This document shows positions 9,144 through 17,929 of a stretch of DNA of 64,000 nucleotides, in pieces. Position 1 is the stretch's first letter, and the number at the start of each line of letters is the position of its first letter. Location of the stretch: the NCBI RefSeq assembly GCF_014132355.1, contig NZ_BLZO01000187.1:124001-188000 (forward strand), written 5' to 3'. Source of the stretch: Okeania sp. KiyG1. GTDB taxonomy: Bacteria; Cyanobacteriota; Cyanobacteriia; Cyanobacteriales; Microcoleaceae. The position numbers and the translations under genes were made by a program. The notes beneath the pieces are model-generated. The model saw only the letters and a list, made by a program, of their open reading frames with translations. It was not told the DNA's origin and ran no database searches.

Positions 9144-9617
9144 ATGGCTAAAATTATGCAAAAACAATTAATTGCTTTTGTCTCTATTGCTTCATTATTT
9201 ATTCCAGCTAATATTGCCTTAGCTAGAACTCATGGCGCTCATTGTTTAAATAATAATAATGGGGAGTTAAATCAATGCAAAGTCAACGTAGATATTTCGG
9301 GTAAGCGTCTGGATATAGCATTTGATAAAGAAGAATATCAAGATGCTAACTTTACTTTAAAGAAAGAACAAATTACAGAACTTTCTACAGGAGATTATGC
9401 AAAAACTCAAGTCAGAAAAAGTATTGCTAAAGGTATTCTTTCTCCTGTAGGTGGAATAATTAGTGCTATAGATAAACAAGCTAGGATTCAAATAGCAATT
9501 GTTTATTTGGATGCACAAAATAATGAAAATGTTACCTTGGTTGATATCCCTAGTCGATATGCTTTATTGTTTAGACAAGAACTTGAAACTATGACTGGAT
9601 TAAAAGTTAGCAAATAA
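9144..9617 (+). CDS. Secreted protein, tandem paralogue 2 (157 aa)
   Basis: This is a paralogue of the upstream gene with the same order: signal peptide (LIAFVSIASLFIPANIALA), two cysteines (HCLN, NQCK), QITELSTGDYAK, a hydrophobic Gly/Ile stretch (ILSPVGGIISAI), then IQIAIVYLDAQNNENVTLVDIP. The ATG at 9144 is preferred. A TTG at 9132 and an ATG at 9156 are alternatives, and the signal peptide works with any of them. A CTCCTGACT tandem repeat sits directly upstream. The two proteins have diverged a good deal, so the duplication is old. Function is unknown. Confidence 0.78.
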   Translation: MAKIMQKQLIAFVSIASLFIPANIALARTHGAHCLNNNNGELNQCKVNVDISGKRLDIAFDKEEYQDANFTLKKEQITELSTGDYAKTQVRKSIAKGILSPVGGIISAIDKQARIQIAIVYLDAQNNENVTLVDIPSRYALLFRQELETMTGLKVSK

Positions 9618-10651
9618 GAAGGTGTTCAATAATTAATAATTAATAATTAATTATTACCTCTCCTTGAAAATGGATAGGATTGACGCAAAAGGGAAAATTT
9701 TTTATTCTCTTGGTCGATTGATATGGCTCCGAGACCTCGCCATCCCACCCTACGGGAAGCTCCGCTAACGACCGCTTTTTTATTCTTTAAAGGAGAGGCT
9801 TTAAACCTTAATTATTTGGTAAGGTGATAGGTGATATATTTGATACCAATTTCATAAAATACTGCTACAGTCATGACACAGGGAACAGGGAACAGGGAAA
9901 TAAAAACATAAGAAAAAAGATGAAAAAAGGGTTTAATTTTTATATTTTATCGCATTTAGATTTTTTCTTATAGGAATAAATCACAAATTAAGATGTAACT
10001 ACCTTTTTTGAATTTGGTATTAGGTGGTGAAAAAAAACTTACTTCTGTTTGTTACCGAATAATTATTAATTATTAATTAAATTCAGCTAATTGCCTACCC
10101 TTGGCTGCGCCGCGAGCTGTCGCTCTACAAGGGGGAAAAAAAGAAATAATATTTCCTTATGTTCAATTCCATTTCTGTTACAACCAGAGGTAATTATCCA
10201 TTATCCATTATCCATTATCCATTAATGAATCCCCCTACTCTCCCGTTCAAAAAAGAAAGTTTAAAAGAATCTAAAAAAACAAGGCAAAAGCAATAAAAAT
10301 CAATATGGCGAAAAACTTTAGAGAAAATATTATAGCAGTCGAAGCAAAGGGCGCGGACATATCAAAAGCTTAAAAATCAGACAACGCAAGATTTTTCCTT
10401 CTCCCTTCTTCCTTCTTACCAAAAAACGAGGTCCAAAGCCTACTCTTTTAAGGGGATGAAAAAATATTCAGTTCAGTATTTTCTTGCCTCCGGCTTTAGT
10501 GGTCGGTACTGATAACTGATAACTGATAACTAATAACTGAAATGACTTCTCCCTTCTTCCTTCTGCTATATAAATTAAAAAAACCTACAAATTCCATAAG
10601 TTCTTTTGAAATCAAATTAATATTGAGGTTAATTTTGAGGATTTATGATTT
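9618..10651. other. Gene-free spacer with repeats
   Basis: No credible coding frame was seen. The spacer holds AATTAATAATT repeats (9630-9655, 10060-10080), a fragment of the GGTCGATTGATATGGC...GACCGCTTTTTT repeat (9712-9782) that also occurs at 3845, 37465 and 44595, and a run of TTATCCA units (10197-10225). It also holds tandem CTGATAACTGATAA (10509-10540) and polypyrimidine tracts before argD. Some of it may be leader sequence for argD. Confidence 0.6.
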
Positions 10652-11917
10652 ATGACCCCTGAAACAATAATCAAGCAATCTTTAGGAACAACAGGCGGAT
10701 ATACAACATTTAGTGCTGACAACTTCAACACTTATGTAATGAACACTTACGGGCGTTTTCCCATTGCCCTCGAACATGGTGAAGGTTGTCGTGTTTGGGA
10801 TACCGAAGGAAAAGAATATCTAGATTTTGTGGCCGGAATTGCTACCTGTACCCTCGGTCACGCTCACCCCGTAATGATGGCAACAGTCTCCCAACAAATT
10901 CAACGACTACACCATGTATCCAATCTATACTATATCCCAGTTCAGGGAGAATTAGCACAGTGGTTGACAGAACATTCCTGTGCAGACAAAGCATTTTTCT
11001 GTAATTCTGGAGCAGAAGCTAACGAAGGAGCAATAAAATTAGCCCGCAAATATGCTCACGAAAAATTAGATATTGAAAATCCGATAATTTTGACTGCCAA
11101 TGCTAGTTTCCACGGAAGAACTCTAGCAACTATTACCGCAACAGGGCAACCAAAATATCATAAAGGTTTTAGCCCCTTAATGCCAGGATTTTATTATGTC
11201 CCCTACAATGATATTGCTGCTATAGAAAGCGCGATCGCCGAACTAGACAAAGACAAACGACAAGTTGCAGCTATTATGCTAGAACCACTCCAGGGAGAAG
11301 GAGGGGTTCGCCCTGGTGATGTAGCTTACTTTCAAAGAATTAGAGAAATTTGTGACGAGAAAGGCATTCTTTTAATATTAGATGAAGTACAAGTAGGGAT
11401 GGGTCGTAGTGGCAAACTTTGGGGATATGAAAATCTGGATATTGAGCCAGATATTTTTACTTCCGCTAAAGGACTAGGTGGAGGTATTCCCATCGGAGCA
11501 ATGTTATGTAAATCTCACTGTGATGTTTTTGAACCAGGCAGTCATGCTAGCACTTTTGGTGGAAACCCCTTTGTTTGTTCAGTAGCGCTCGCTGTTTGTC
11601 AAACTTTGGAACAGGAAAATTTGTTGACAAATGTACAGCAGAGAGGCGAACAGTTACGAGTAGGGTTAAATGCTATTGCCACTAAATATCCCGACCTATT
11701 TACCGAAGTGCGCGGTTGGGGTTTGATTAATGGTATGGAGTTGAAAGCAGATGTAGAGTTGACTTCTATTGATATAGTCAAAGCTGCCATGAATGAAGGT
11801 TTATTAATCGTACCTGCGGGTCCGAAAGTATTGCGTTTTGTGCCTCCACTTATTGTAACTGCTGCCGAAGTTACTATAGCTGTGGATGCCTTGGCAAGAG
11901 CGATCGCTAGGGAGTAG
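10652..11917 (+). CDS. argD: Acetylornithine aminotransferase
   Basis: This is a PLP enzyme of arginine synthesis that transfers an amino group from glutamate to N-acetylglutamate semialdehyde. Its 421 residues are normal for a class III aminotransferase. Visible features are the cofactor-phosphate site FCNSGAEANEGA, the aspartate in LLILDEVQVGMGRSG, and the Schiff-base lysine in TSAKGLGGGIPIGA. The substrate motif ASFHGRTLATI and the C-terminal VLRFVPPLIV are also present. It starts with ATG after a TGATTT stretch with no strong ribosome site. The final codons pass through a HIP1 site into GGGAGTA repeats, so the end ARE and the TAG stop are repeat-encoded. Confidence 0.95.
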   Translation: MTPETIIKQSLGTTGGYTTFSADNFNTYVMNTYGRFPIALEHGEGCRVWDTEGKEYLDFVAGIATCTLGHAHPVMMATVSQQIQRLHHVSNLYYIPVQGELAQWLTEHSCADKAFFCNSGAEANEGAIKLARKYAHEKLDIENPIILTANASFHGRTLATITATGQPKYHKGFSPLMPGFYYVPYNDIAAIESAIAELDKDKRQVAAIMLEPLQGEGGVRPGDVAYFQRIREICDEKGILLILDEVQVGMGRSGKLWGYENLDIEPDIFTSAKGLGGGIPIGAMLCKSHCDVFEPGSHASTFGGNPFVCSVALAVCQTLEQENLLTNVQQRGEQLRVGLNAIATKYPDLFTEVRGWGLINGMELKADVELTSIDIVKAAMNEGLLIVPAGPKVLRFVPPLIVTAAEVTIAVDALARAIARE

Positions 11918-11961
11918 GGAAGTAGGGGAGTAGGGAAGTAGGGGAGTAGGGGAGTAGGGGA

Positions 11962-12140
11962 GTAGGGTGTGTGAGCGGAACGAAGTGGAGTATCACGCAC
12001 CATTTTTCCCACTAGACATCTCCAATAATCAAAAATAAAATCAATTATCCCACTGTTATTGATCAATTCTTTTTCCCAACTCCCTCTTTTGGAAGAGATA
12101 TCTAATAGGAGTAGACGTGGGTTACGCTGTCGCTAACGAC
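11962..12140. repeat. ~180-bp direct repeat, left of the toxin-antitoxin pair
   Basis: The stretch starts GTAGGGTGTGTGAGCGG and ends TACGCTGTCGCTAACGAC, and the same ordered sequence recurs at 12986-13178. It contains an AGACATCTCC-family MITE (12012-12107). The two copies bracket the antitoxin-toxin genes and little else. Confidence 0.8.
12012..12107. mobile_element. MITE-like element, AGACATCTCC family (copy 2)
   Basis: The left end is CTAGACATCTCCAATAATC and the right end GGAAGAGATATCTAATAG. The A-rich interior (AAAAATAAAATCAATTATCC) is shared with the copies at 1810, 13036 and 51691. Confidence 0.7.
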
Positions 12141-12236
12141 TGTAAAATCTTTTAATCACTCTTATTATTCAAACATATTATTTTTTAAAATTGGTATTGT
12201 AGAATTATAATATTAAGTAGCTTATGAAATGTAACT

Positions 12237-12494
12237 ATGAATATTACTTTAAATCCAGAACAAGAAAAATTTATTCAATCCCAAATTGCTAAGGGAAAAT
12301 ATACTAACATTCAACAAGCAGTCGATGCAGCTTTAAAGTTGTTAGAAAAACAAGAGATTACTCCTACAGAGTTAGAGAAAAAATCAACTCATCAACTGGA
12401 TAAGTTAGCTGGAACTTGGACAGAAACTGATGAAATTGAATTTTTAGAGAATACTAAGCCTTTTAGAAAGATTGAGACAAATTTATGGAAATAA
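12237..12494 (+). CDS. Antitoxin of a VapBC/ParD-like toxin-antitoxin pair
   Basis: The 85-residue protein has an N-terminal beta-helix-helix segment (MNITLNPEQEKFIQSQIAKGKY, then SxxxxVxxAL as NIQQAVDAALKLLE) typical of ribbon-helix-helix ParD/CopG antitoxins. These dimers bind the operon promoter. The acidic tail (TWTETDEIEFLENTKPF...NLWK) is the likely toxin-binding part. Its last 10 bases overlap the toxin start, as expected for translational coupling. The operator should lie in the short spacer upstream, which also holds a TAGAATTATAATATTAAG stretch. Subfamily (ParD or VapB) is uncertain. Confidence 0.85.
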   Translation: MNITLNPEQEKFIQSQIAKGKYTNIQQAVDAALKLLEKQEITPTELEKKSTHQLDKLAGTWTETDEIEFLENTKPFRKIETNLWK

Positions 12495-12904
12495 AACCGA
12501 TTTTATTAGATACTAATGCTTATACTGCTTTTAAACGTAATGTATCTGATGCAGTAGAAGTTATTAACAATACTCCTTTAATCGGCCTTAATAGTGTTAT
12601 TTTAGGAGAATTATTAGGAGGATTTGCTGTAGGAACGAAAGAAGCGATAAATCGCGATGAATTAAAACTATTTCTGAGTATTGAGAAGGTAAAAGTTTTT
12701 GTTATTGATAATGATACTGCTGAATATTATGCCATGGTTTATCGTAGTTTAAGAACAAAGGGAAACCCTATTCCTACCAATGATATGTGGATTGCATCCA
12801 CAGCATTACAGCATAATTTATCATTGTTTAGTTATGACAAGCATTTTCAAGCTGTAAATGGATTAGTTACAGGTACTTGTTTATCTGATTTGATGGTTAA
12901 ATAA
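12485..12904 (+). CDS. PIN-domain ribonuclease toxin (VapC-like)
   Basis: The 139-residue PIN domain starts with the LLDTNAY signature. Acidic metal ligands are visible at about D9, E42 (VILGELLGG), D100 (PTNDMWIAS) and D118 (SYDKHF), so the Mg2+-dependent RNase site is complete. VapC toxins cut tRNA or rRNA and are held inactive by the partner. It overlaps the antitoxin by 10 bp. The pair is bracketed by ~180-bp direct repeats that contain MITE copies, so it may have arrived or may move as a cassette. The target RNA cannot be inferred. Confidence 0.9.
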   Translation: MEIKPILLDTNAYTAFKRNVSDAVEVINNTPLIGLNSVILGELLGGFAVGTKEAINRDELKLFLSIEKVKVFVIDNDTAEYYAMVYRSLRTKGNPIPTNDMWIASTALQHNLSLFSYDKHFQAVNGLVTGTCLSDLMVK

Positions 12905-12985
12905 GTTTTGAAGAAGAAAGTTTTTCCTAATTAGAAAAGATTTATTTACTAGAGATATGAGCAACTAACTAATTGTTAAACAGTA

Positions 12986-13178
12986 GTAGGGTGTGTGAGC
13001 GGAACGAAGTGGAGTATCACGCACCATTTTTCCCATGAGACATCTCCAATAATCAAAAATAAAATAAATTATCCCACTGTTATTCATAAATTTTTTCTCC
13101 CTGCTCCCTACTTCCTACTCCCTTTTTTGGAGGAGATGTCTAATAGGGGTAGAGGTGCCTTACGCTGTCGCTAACGAC
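12986..13178. repeat. ~190-bp direct repeat, right of the toxin-antitoxin pair
   Basis: This is the partner of 11962-12140 in the same orientation. It includes an AGACATCTCC-family MITE at 13036-13144 with ends GAGACATCTCCAATAATC and GGAGGAGATGTCTAATAG. A third, right-truncated member begins at 13246 (AACATCTCCAATAATC) after TTCTAAA repeats. Confidence 0.8.
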
Positions 13179-13339
13179 ACCCTACTCACTTCTTTTCAAG
13201 GAGAGGTAATTCTAAATTCTAAATTCTAAATTCTAAATTCTTGAAACATCTCCAATAATCAAAAATAAAATTAATTGTCGTACAGAAATCATAAATTATT
13301 GCCACCTACTCCCTACTCCCTACTCCCTACTCCCTAATA

Positions 13340-14638
13340 ATGAATAAAATTAATCATCAATTCAAACAATTAAAAATCTGGCTAGGAATAGGAGTAGCGA
13401 TCGCTTTTCTTTCTATTTCCCTATACGCAATAGTAAGCTCACCAAAATTAGTCACTGCAAAAGCTATACCTGAAAAAAAAGAGGTGCGTGGAGTCTGGAT
13501 AACTAATGTTAGTAGTACCGTATTATTCGCTCCCTGGGGAATAAACCGCGCTCTCCGTCAACTTTCTCAACTCAACTTCAACACTGTTTATCCCGTAACC
13601 TGGAATAGAGGTAACACATTTTATCCCAGTGACCTTGCTCGAAAAGTTACAGGTCAACCTCAAGACCCTACCCTTGCCACATTTCGCCTTGGTGGAGATG
13701 TACTCAGAGAAATATTTACACAGTCGCACCGCCAAGGTTTACGAGTCATCCCTTGGTTTGAATATGGTTTCATGGCACCAATAAATTCTCTGTTAGTCAA
13801 ACGCCATCCCCACTGGGTGACAACCAGTCTTGACAAAAATAGAAATTTTTCCGAAGACATATTTGAATTAGAACTTAAAGACCTGCTCCCAGAATCAGAT
13901 GAACAGTCCTTATTAACAATACTAAAACAGTCTCTCTCTATCAATAATGTTTGGCTTAACCCCATTCACCCCCAAGTACAAAAATTTTTTATCGACCTGG
14001 TATTAGAGGTTGTCAAAACATACGATGTCGATGGAATTCAAATAGACGATCGCTTTGCCATGCCAGTACAATTAGGCTACGATCCAATTACAGTCCGCCT
14101 CTACAGGGAACAACATCAAGGTAAAATGCCACCAGAAGATTTTACAGACCCAGAATGGATGCAGTGGCGGGCAAATCAAATAACCGCTTTAATGGAAAGA
14201 CTTTATAAAGCTGTCAAAGCAGTAAAACCTAATTGTATTGTATCCTTGTCTTCTAATCCTGATGACTTTGCTTATAAATTATATCTGCAAGACTGGCCAA
14301 CTTGGATAAAGCGAGGTATAGTAGACGAATTTGTTTTGCAAGTGTATCGAAATAATTTACCTTCATTTTTAGCAGAATTGGAACAACCAGAGGTAAAATT
14401 GGCCAAAAGTAAAATTCCTTTCAGTATAGGTATTCTCACAGGTACCACGAAAACACCCATAAAAATAGAGCAAATTCAACAACAAGTAAAAGCAGTACGC
14501 GATCGCCACTTTGCAGGAGTATCTTTTTTCTATTGGGAAACCTTGTGGGGTTATATGACTCCAAATTCACCCCAAGAGCGGCGGACTCGTTTCAAGCAAA
14601 TGTTTCCGACCTCCGTATCTCGCCCTAGAGGGGAGTAG
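13340..14638 (+). CDS. GHL10-family glycoside hydrolase-like protein (exported)
   Basis: This is a hypothetical glycosyl hydrolase 10-like (DUF187) protein, a TIM-barrel family thought to act on cell-wall or extracellular glycans. Residues 15-35 form a signal anchor (IWLGIGVAIAFLSISLYAIV), so it is secreted or periplasmic. Family motifs are EVRGVWITNV at the start of the barrel, FNTVYPVTWNRG, RVIPWFEYGFM, the DGIQIDDRFAMP segment with candidate acidic residues, and VSFFYWETLWGY near the end. It begins right after a CTCCCTACT tandem repeat. It ends by reading into the GGGGAGTA repeat, with last residues RPRGE and stop TAG. Confidence 0.88.
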   Translation: MNKINHQFKQLKIWLGIGVAIAFLSISLYAIVSSPKLVTAKAIPEKKEVRGVWITNVSSTVLFAPWGINRALRQLSQLNFNTVYPVTWNRGNTFYPSDLARKVTGQPQDPTLATFRLGGDVLREIFTQSHRQGLRVIPWFEYGFMAPINSLLVKRHPHWVTTSLDKNRNFSEDIFELELKDLLPESDEQSLLTILKQSLSINNVWLNPIHPQVQKFFIDLVLEVVKTYDVDGIQIDDRFAMPVQLGYDPITVRLYREQHQGKMPPEDFTDPEWMQWRANQITALMERLYKAVKAVKPNCIVSLSSNPDDFAYKLYLQDWPTWIKRGIVDEFVLQVYRNNLPSFLAELEQPEVKLAKSKIPFSIGILTGTTKTPIKIEQIQQQVKAVRDRHFAGVSFFYWETLWGYMTPNSPQERRTRFKQMFPTSVSRPRGE

Positions 14639-14776
14639 GGGAGTGGGGAGTGAGGGAGTGGGGGAGTAGGGGGGTAGACCGTAGGTTGGGTTGACGCAGG
14701 AAACCCAACAAATTTAGATAGCTATCAGTATTTTCCGTACCGGAATGCTCTGCAAACAGCACTCAGCTTTCAGTCA

Positions 14777-14964
14777 GTCCAGTAGGGTGCGTTAATGAAA
14801 TGTAACGCACCGTCCCACAGAACGTGGTGCGCGAGGTGTAAAACCGACCATTATTCCAGAAATAGAGTTAGTCCAGTAGGGTGCGTTAATGAAATGTAAC
14901 GCACCATCCCACAGAACGCGGTGCGTGAGGTGTAAAACCGACCATTATTCCAGCAATAGTAACC
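14777..14964. repeat. Tandem duplication of a 94-bp hairpin unit
   Basis: Two almost identical copies start at 14777 and 14871 with GTCCAGTAGGGTGCGTTAA. Each holds the hairpin GGTGCGTTA-ATGAAATG-TAACGCACC and ends near ACCGACCATTATTCCAG. It is non-coding. Upstream, 14739-14770 is a fragment of the GTAAGCATT MITE family. Confidence 0.8.
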
Positions 14965-14997
14965 GTAACATCACACACTCTACTTAATCTTTTGTTT

Positions 14998-15122
14998 TTG
15001 ACATCCTCCCGACGCTGACCTGACGGTACAGCCAGGGATTCCCATCCATCACTCGAACAGACTGTAGGGGCGAACGGCCGTTTGCCCCTACTGAAATGAC
15101 TCAGGGCGGGTTGACACCTCAC
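14998..15122. mobile_element. IS200/IS605-element end remnant with palindrome insertion
   Basis: Read on the minus strand, this matches the element end at 50165-50305. Shared pieces are GTCAACCCGCCCTGA, GATGGATGGGAATCCC and CAGCGTCGGGAGGATGTCA in the same order. Here the 28-bp palindrome of the GTAGGGGCGAATGG family (15064-15091) interrupts the stretch, where the other copy has unrelated bases. No transposase frame remains inside. Confidence 0.7.
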
Positions 15123-15139
15123 TGGAAAATGCTGGCAAA

Positions 15140-15640
15140 GCTAGTGCAACATTTAACCTACTCAAAGCTATATACCTTGAATCTGTATAGCATCACCAGT
15201 TAAAGTGATGGCTGTTGCCCGCAAAGTCTTGTTGTCAAGCAACAAGACGCATAGTTTTTTTAAGGTTTGGAGGCCCGTAGCCTACTCGTTCCCCGCACTG
15301 TGGCGTCTCACAGTCCATTATTTAATGTCGCTTAACATCAGACCATTTATCTTTGGATAAATTTTAGTTCTTGGCCGGGCGGGAGCGTTCGCTTGTTAAA
15401 CAAGTTACTAGCCATAGGAGATTATACTTTATTTAATAGTTTTTGTCAAAGAATTGATTGAGCTTTCGACGAACCCAATTAATGCTACATAACTACATAT
15501 AATAAGCCTTGAAAAGGCTTATAGAGGTTTTTAGTCAACTATTACTCCTCTAACACTTCCTCCGTGTCCGTTTAACTTCTCCGAGTGCCCCTCGGCGACT
15601 TGATTGAACAGTTACAGTAATCTTAACCTTGGTTTTTGGC
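15140..15640. other. Structured non-coding stretch, unidentified
   Basis: No coding frame is evident on either strand. Several strong hairpins lie close together. They are CATCAC/GTGATG at about 15193-15212, GTCTTGTTG-TCAAG-CAACAAGAC at about 15224-15246 followed by a T-run, and ATAAGCCTT-GAA-AAGGCTTAT at about 15500-15520 followed by a short T-run. GC-rich blocks separate them. The clustering next to tnpB elements suggests a structured RNA or element-derived RNA, but I recognise no family. Confidence 0.4.
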
Positions 15641-15774
15641 CAGAGCAATATTTGTATGTTAACAGATTATCTGTAAAACCGCAACATTGATTGGCATTCA
15701 TCCCGACGCTCCCCTACGGGAGAACGCGGGTCTGCTGCCAACATTTTGATCAACTCCCGAAAATTTGTGTCCAT

Positions 15775-17333
15775 TATCGAAAAGCGACGTTGAAGGCCCC
15801 CGTGTTTTAACCGGTGGATGAAAACAAGGGAGTCGTTTAGACTAGACAACTTTAGTTGTCCTGTGCTATTATTATCTGTAATAACTTTTCGGTCTGCCCG
15901 TTTCAAATGTACTGTTGTCAGCAAGTTTTAGTAGGTAAAAATCCTGAATTAATTCCCATTTTAACATTCTTGTGCGAACAGTCTCACAAACTCACTAACA
16001 TGGGCATATATTATGGTCGGCAATTATATTTTAAAGCCAGGATTGGCATGGGCAAATATGACTTGGAAAAAGTCTATAAACACAACTATCATTACAAAGT
16101 TTTATATTCGCTCTTCAGCACAACAAATATTGAGAACAGTAGCTGAATCATTTCGCTCTTATTATGGTCTTATTATTGCCTATAGTCAAGGAAAAATCTC
16201 AGACAGACCAAGGATTCCTAACTACAGAAAAAAAGGGGAATGGCTACAGTTAGTTACCCAATTCATGCATTAAAACTTAAAGGTAATCAAATCAGAGTAC
16301 CATTAGGGAATACTTGTAAGCCCTGGTTTGGTTTGGATTGCTTTTTAATTCCCATGCCTAGTAATCTAGAATTCTCTACTCTCAAAGAACTGAGGCTATT
16401 ACCGAGAAACAAATGTTTTTATTGGGAATTTATCTATGAAAAAGAAGTGGTAATTAAACCCCAATAAAATCAAGAAAATGTATTAGGAATAGACCATGGT
16501 TTAAATAATTGGTTGACCTGTGTATCGAATGTAGGTACAAGCGCGGGTTGTAGATGGGAAACACCCACCCCTATCCCCTCCCGGGAGGGGAACTAAAGGG
16601 GTGGGTTGGTACAACAAACAAGTATCAACTCTTAAAGAAAATCAACCGACTGGATTTTGGTCAAATAAACTAGCTACAATTACAGAAAAGCGTAACCGCC
16701 AAATGCGTAACGGTATAAATAAAGCAGCCAGAATAGTCATTAACCATTGCTTAAAAAAATCTATTGGTACAATTGTTTTGGTTGGAATAAAGGTCAGAAA
16801 AATCAAATAGAATTAGGAAAAAAAGTAATTCTGAGTTTGTACCAATTCCGACAGCTAGACTCAAAGAAAGAATAGCTCAATTATCTGAAGAGTATGGAAT
16901 TGTATTTATAGAAACTGAGGAAAGTTATACTTGTAGGGGCGAATGGCCATTCGCCCCTTCATTTTTAGATGGTGACGATCTACCTAATTATGGTGAGAAA
17001 CCCAATGATTGGAAACCGTCAGGAAAAAGAATAAAGCGATGCAGCGCGGTCTTGGGGGTTCCCCCCATGAGCGACTGCATCAAGAAGCGTGGTTTGTATA
17101 GGAGTGGTAATAATTGTTTTGTGAATGCAGACTGTAAGGTCGCTGCAAATATCATCGCAAAAGTAAGCAGAAAGCTAGGGTTAAACTTAAGCCGACTGTG
17201 TAGGGGCACTTTGACTTGTCCCCAGAGAGTGTATCTTTGGTCAGCGCTCGAAAAAACGAAGCAACATGGATTTATCCTGTTGCGTAGTATCAACTTAGAA
17301 TCCCCGTGACTGACCTCCGGGGAGTAGTCAATA
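15775..17333 (+). mobile_element. Decayed IS200/IS605-type element (tnpB only)
   Basis: The left end (GAAAAGCGACGTTGA ... GATGAAAACAAGGGAGTCG) and the right end (GGGGCAC...CCCCAGAG to CCCC-loop-GGGGAGTAGTCAA) are both repeated at 47040-47331 in an internally deleted relative. This fixes the boundaries to within about ten bases. There is no tnpA-like Y1 transposase frame. The subterminal right-end hairpin followed by AGTAGTCAA is typical of single-strand IS605 elements and overlaps where an omega-RNA would lie. Confidence 0.75.
15907..17309 (+). pseudogene. tnpB pseudogene (RNA-guided nuclease relic)
   Basis: Broken pieces of a TnpB/OrfB protein occur in order in different frames. They include YCCQQVLVGKNPELIPIL, AESFRSYYGLI..GKISDRPRIPNYRKKG, NVLGIDHGLNNWLTCVSN (first RuvC aspartate) and FLDGDDLPNYGEKP..WKPSGKRIKR. 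The last piece, GLYRSGNNCFVNADCKVAANI, contains the terminal catalytic aspartate. Frameshifts and stops occur near 16110, 16260 and 16470-16800. Three different palindromic repeats have been inserted: a GGGAGGGGAACTAAAGGGG block near 16560-16610, the GTAGGGGCGAATGG palindrome at 16933, and a GCGGTCTTGGGGGTTCCCCCC block at about 17044-17090. It is not functional. Confidence 0.88.
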
Positions 17334-17929
17334 AACCATACTATTATCCATCCCATACTAAATCCAAAACTATCGGCTGGGGTTTTTGGTTGCAGTGGGT
17401 ATTTTTCACCGTTGTTGGCTTTTTGGTCAGTTTAATATTTGTAGAAATAGGTGTTAGACCTTATATTGGTGCTTTTTCGGGAGTGATCGGCGGTGGCATC
17501 ATCGGATTGGCCCAATGGTTAGTGCTGAGAAATTATATCTTCCGAAGTAGATGGTGGGTTGTAGTAAATATTGTGACATGGTTATTAATCGGGGCCAGTA
17601 GTTTAGGAGCATTAGGTTGGGTGGCCCCGCGAACAGAACAAATTTTAGTCAGGCTATTTCATGGGTTGATTAATGGAGCTATTGTGGGGGCAATTTTAGG
17701 ATTAGGCCAATGGTTTGTACTCAGGAAGCAAATTTATTGGGAAGAATGGTGGATAATTACTAATATTATTGCTTGGGCTGTAGGTTTATCCCTTGGTTGG
17801 GCAGTGGGTGGATTTATTTATAGGGCGATCGGTCTATTTATTAGTGAAGTAATAGGTCTGTTAGTGACATGGTTGTTTGTAGCTGTTGTTACTGGTATTG
17901 CTTTGGTGCGATTATATTCAGGTCGCTGA
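17306..17929 (+). CDS. Membrane protein whose N-terminus comes from an IS end
   Basis: This is an integral membrane protein of about 200 residues with six or so hydrophobic segments. The repeated motif G-I/L-x-QW-LVLR appears as IGLAQWLVLRNYIF, then LGLGQWFVLRKQIY. Both are followed by a WWxxxNIxxW helix, so the protein is an internal duplication. Families of this style are common in cyanobacteria and have no known function. The GTG start and about the first nine codons lie in the right end of the tnpB element (to 17333). The native start was therefore probably lost or sits at a later TTG near residue 29. Whether it is still expressed is unclear. Confidence 0.7.
   Translation: MTDLRGVVNKPYYYPSHTKSKTIGWGFWLQWVFFTVVGFLVSLIFVEIGVRPYIGAFSGVIGGGIIGLAQWLVLRNYIFRSRWWVVVNIVTWLLIGASSLGALGWVAPRTEQILVRLFHGLINGAIVGAILGLGQWFVLRKQIYWEEWWIITNIIAWAVGLSLGWAVGGFIYRAIGLFISEVIGLLVTWLFVAVVTGIALVRLYSGR

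Noticed and set aside
11599-12066. Minus-strand frame opposite the argD 3' end
   Set aside because: It is an antisense shadow of argD extended through the GGGGAGTA repeat.
16601-16810. A 69-codon frame in the 16 kb region
   Set aside because: It is a piece of the tnpB pseudogene read across a palindromic insertion, not a separate gene.
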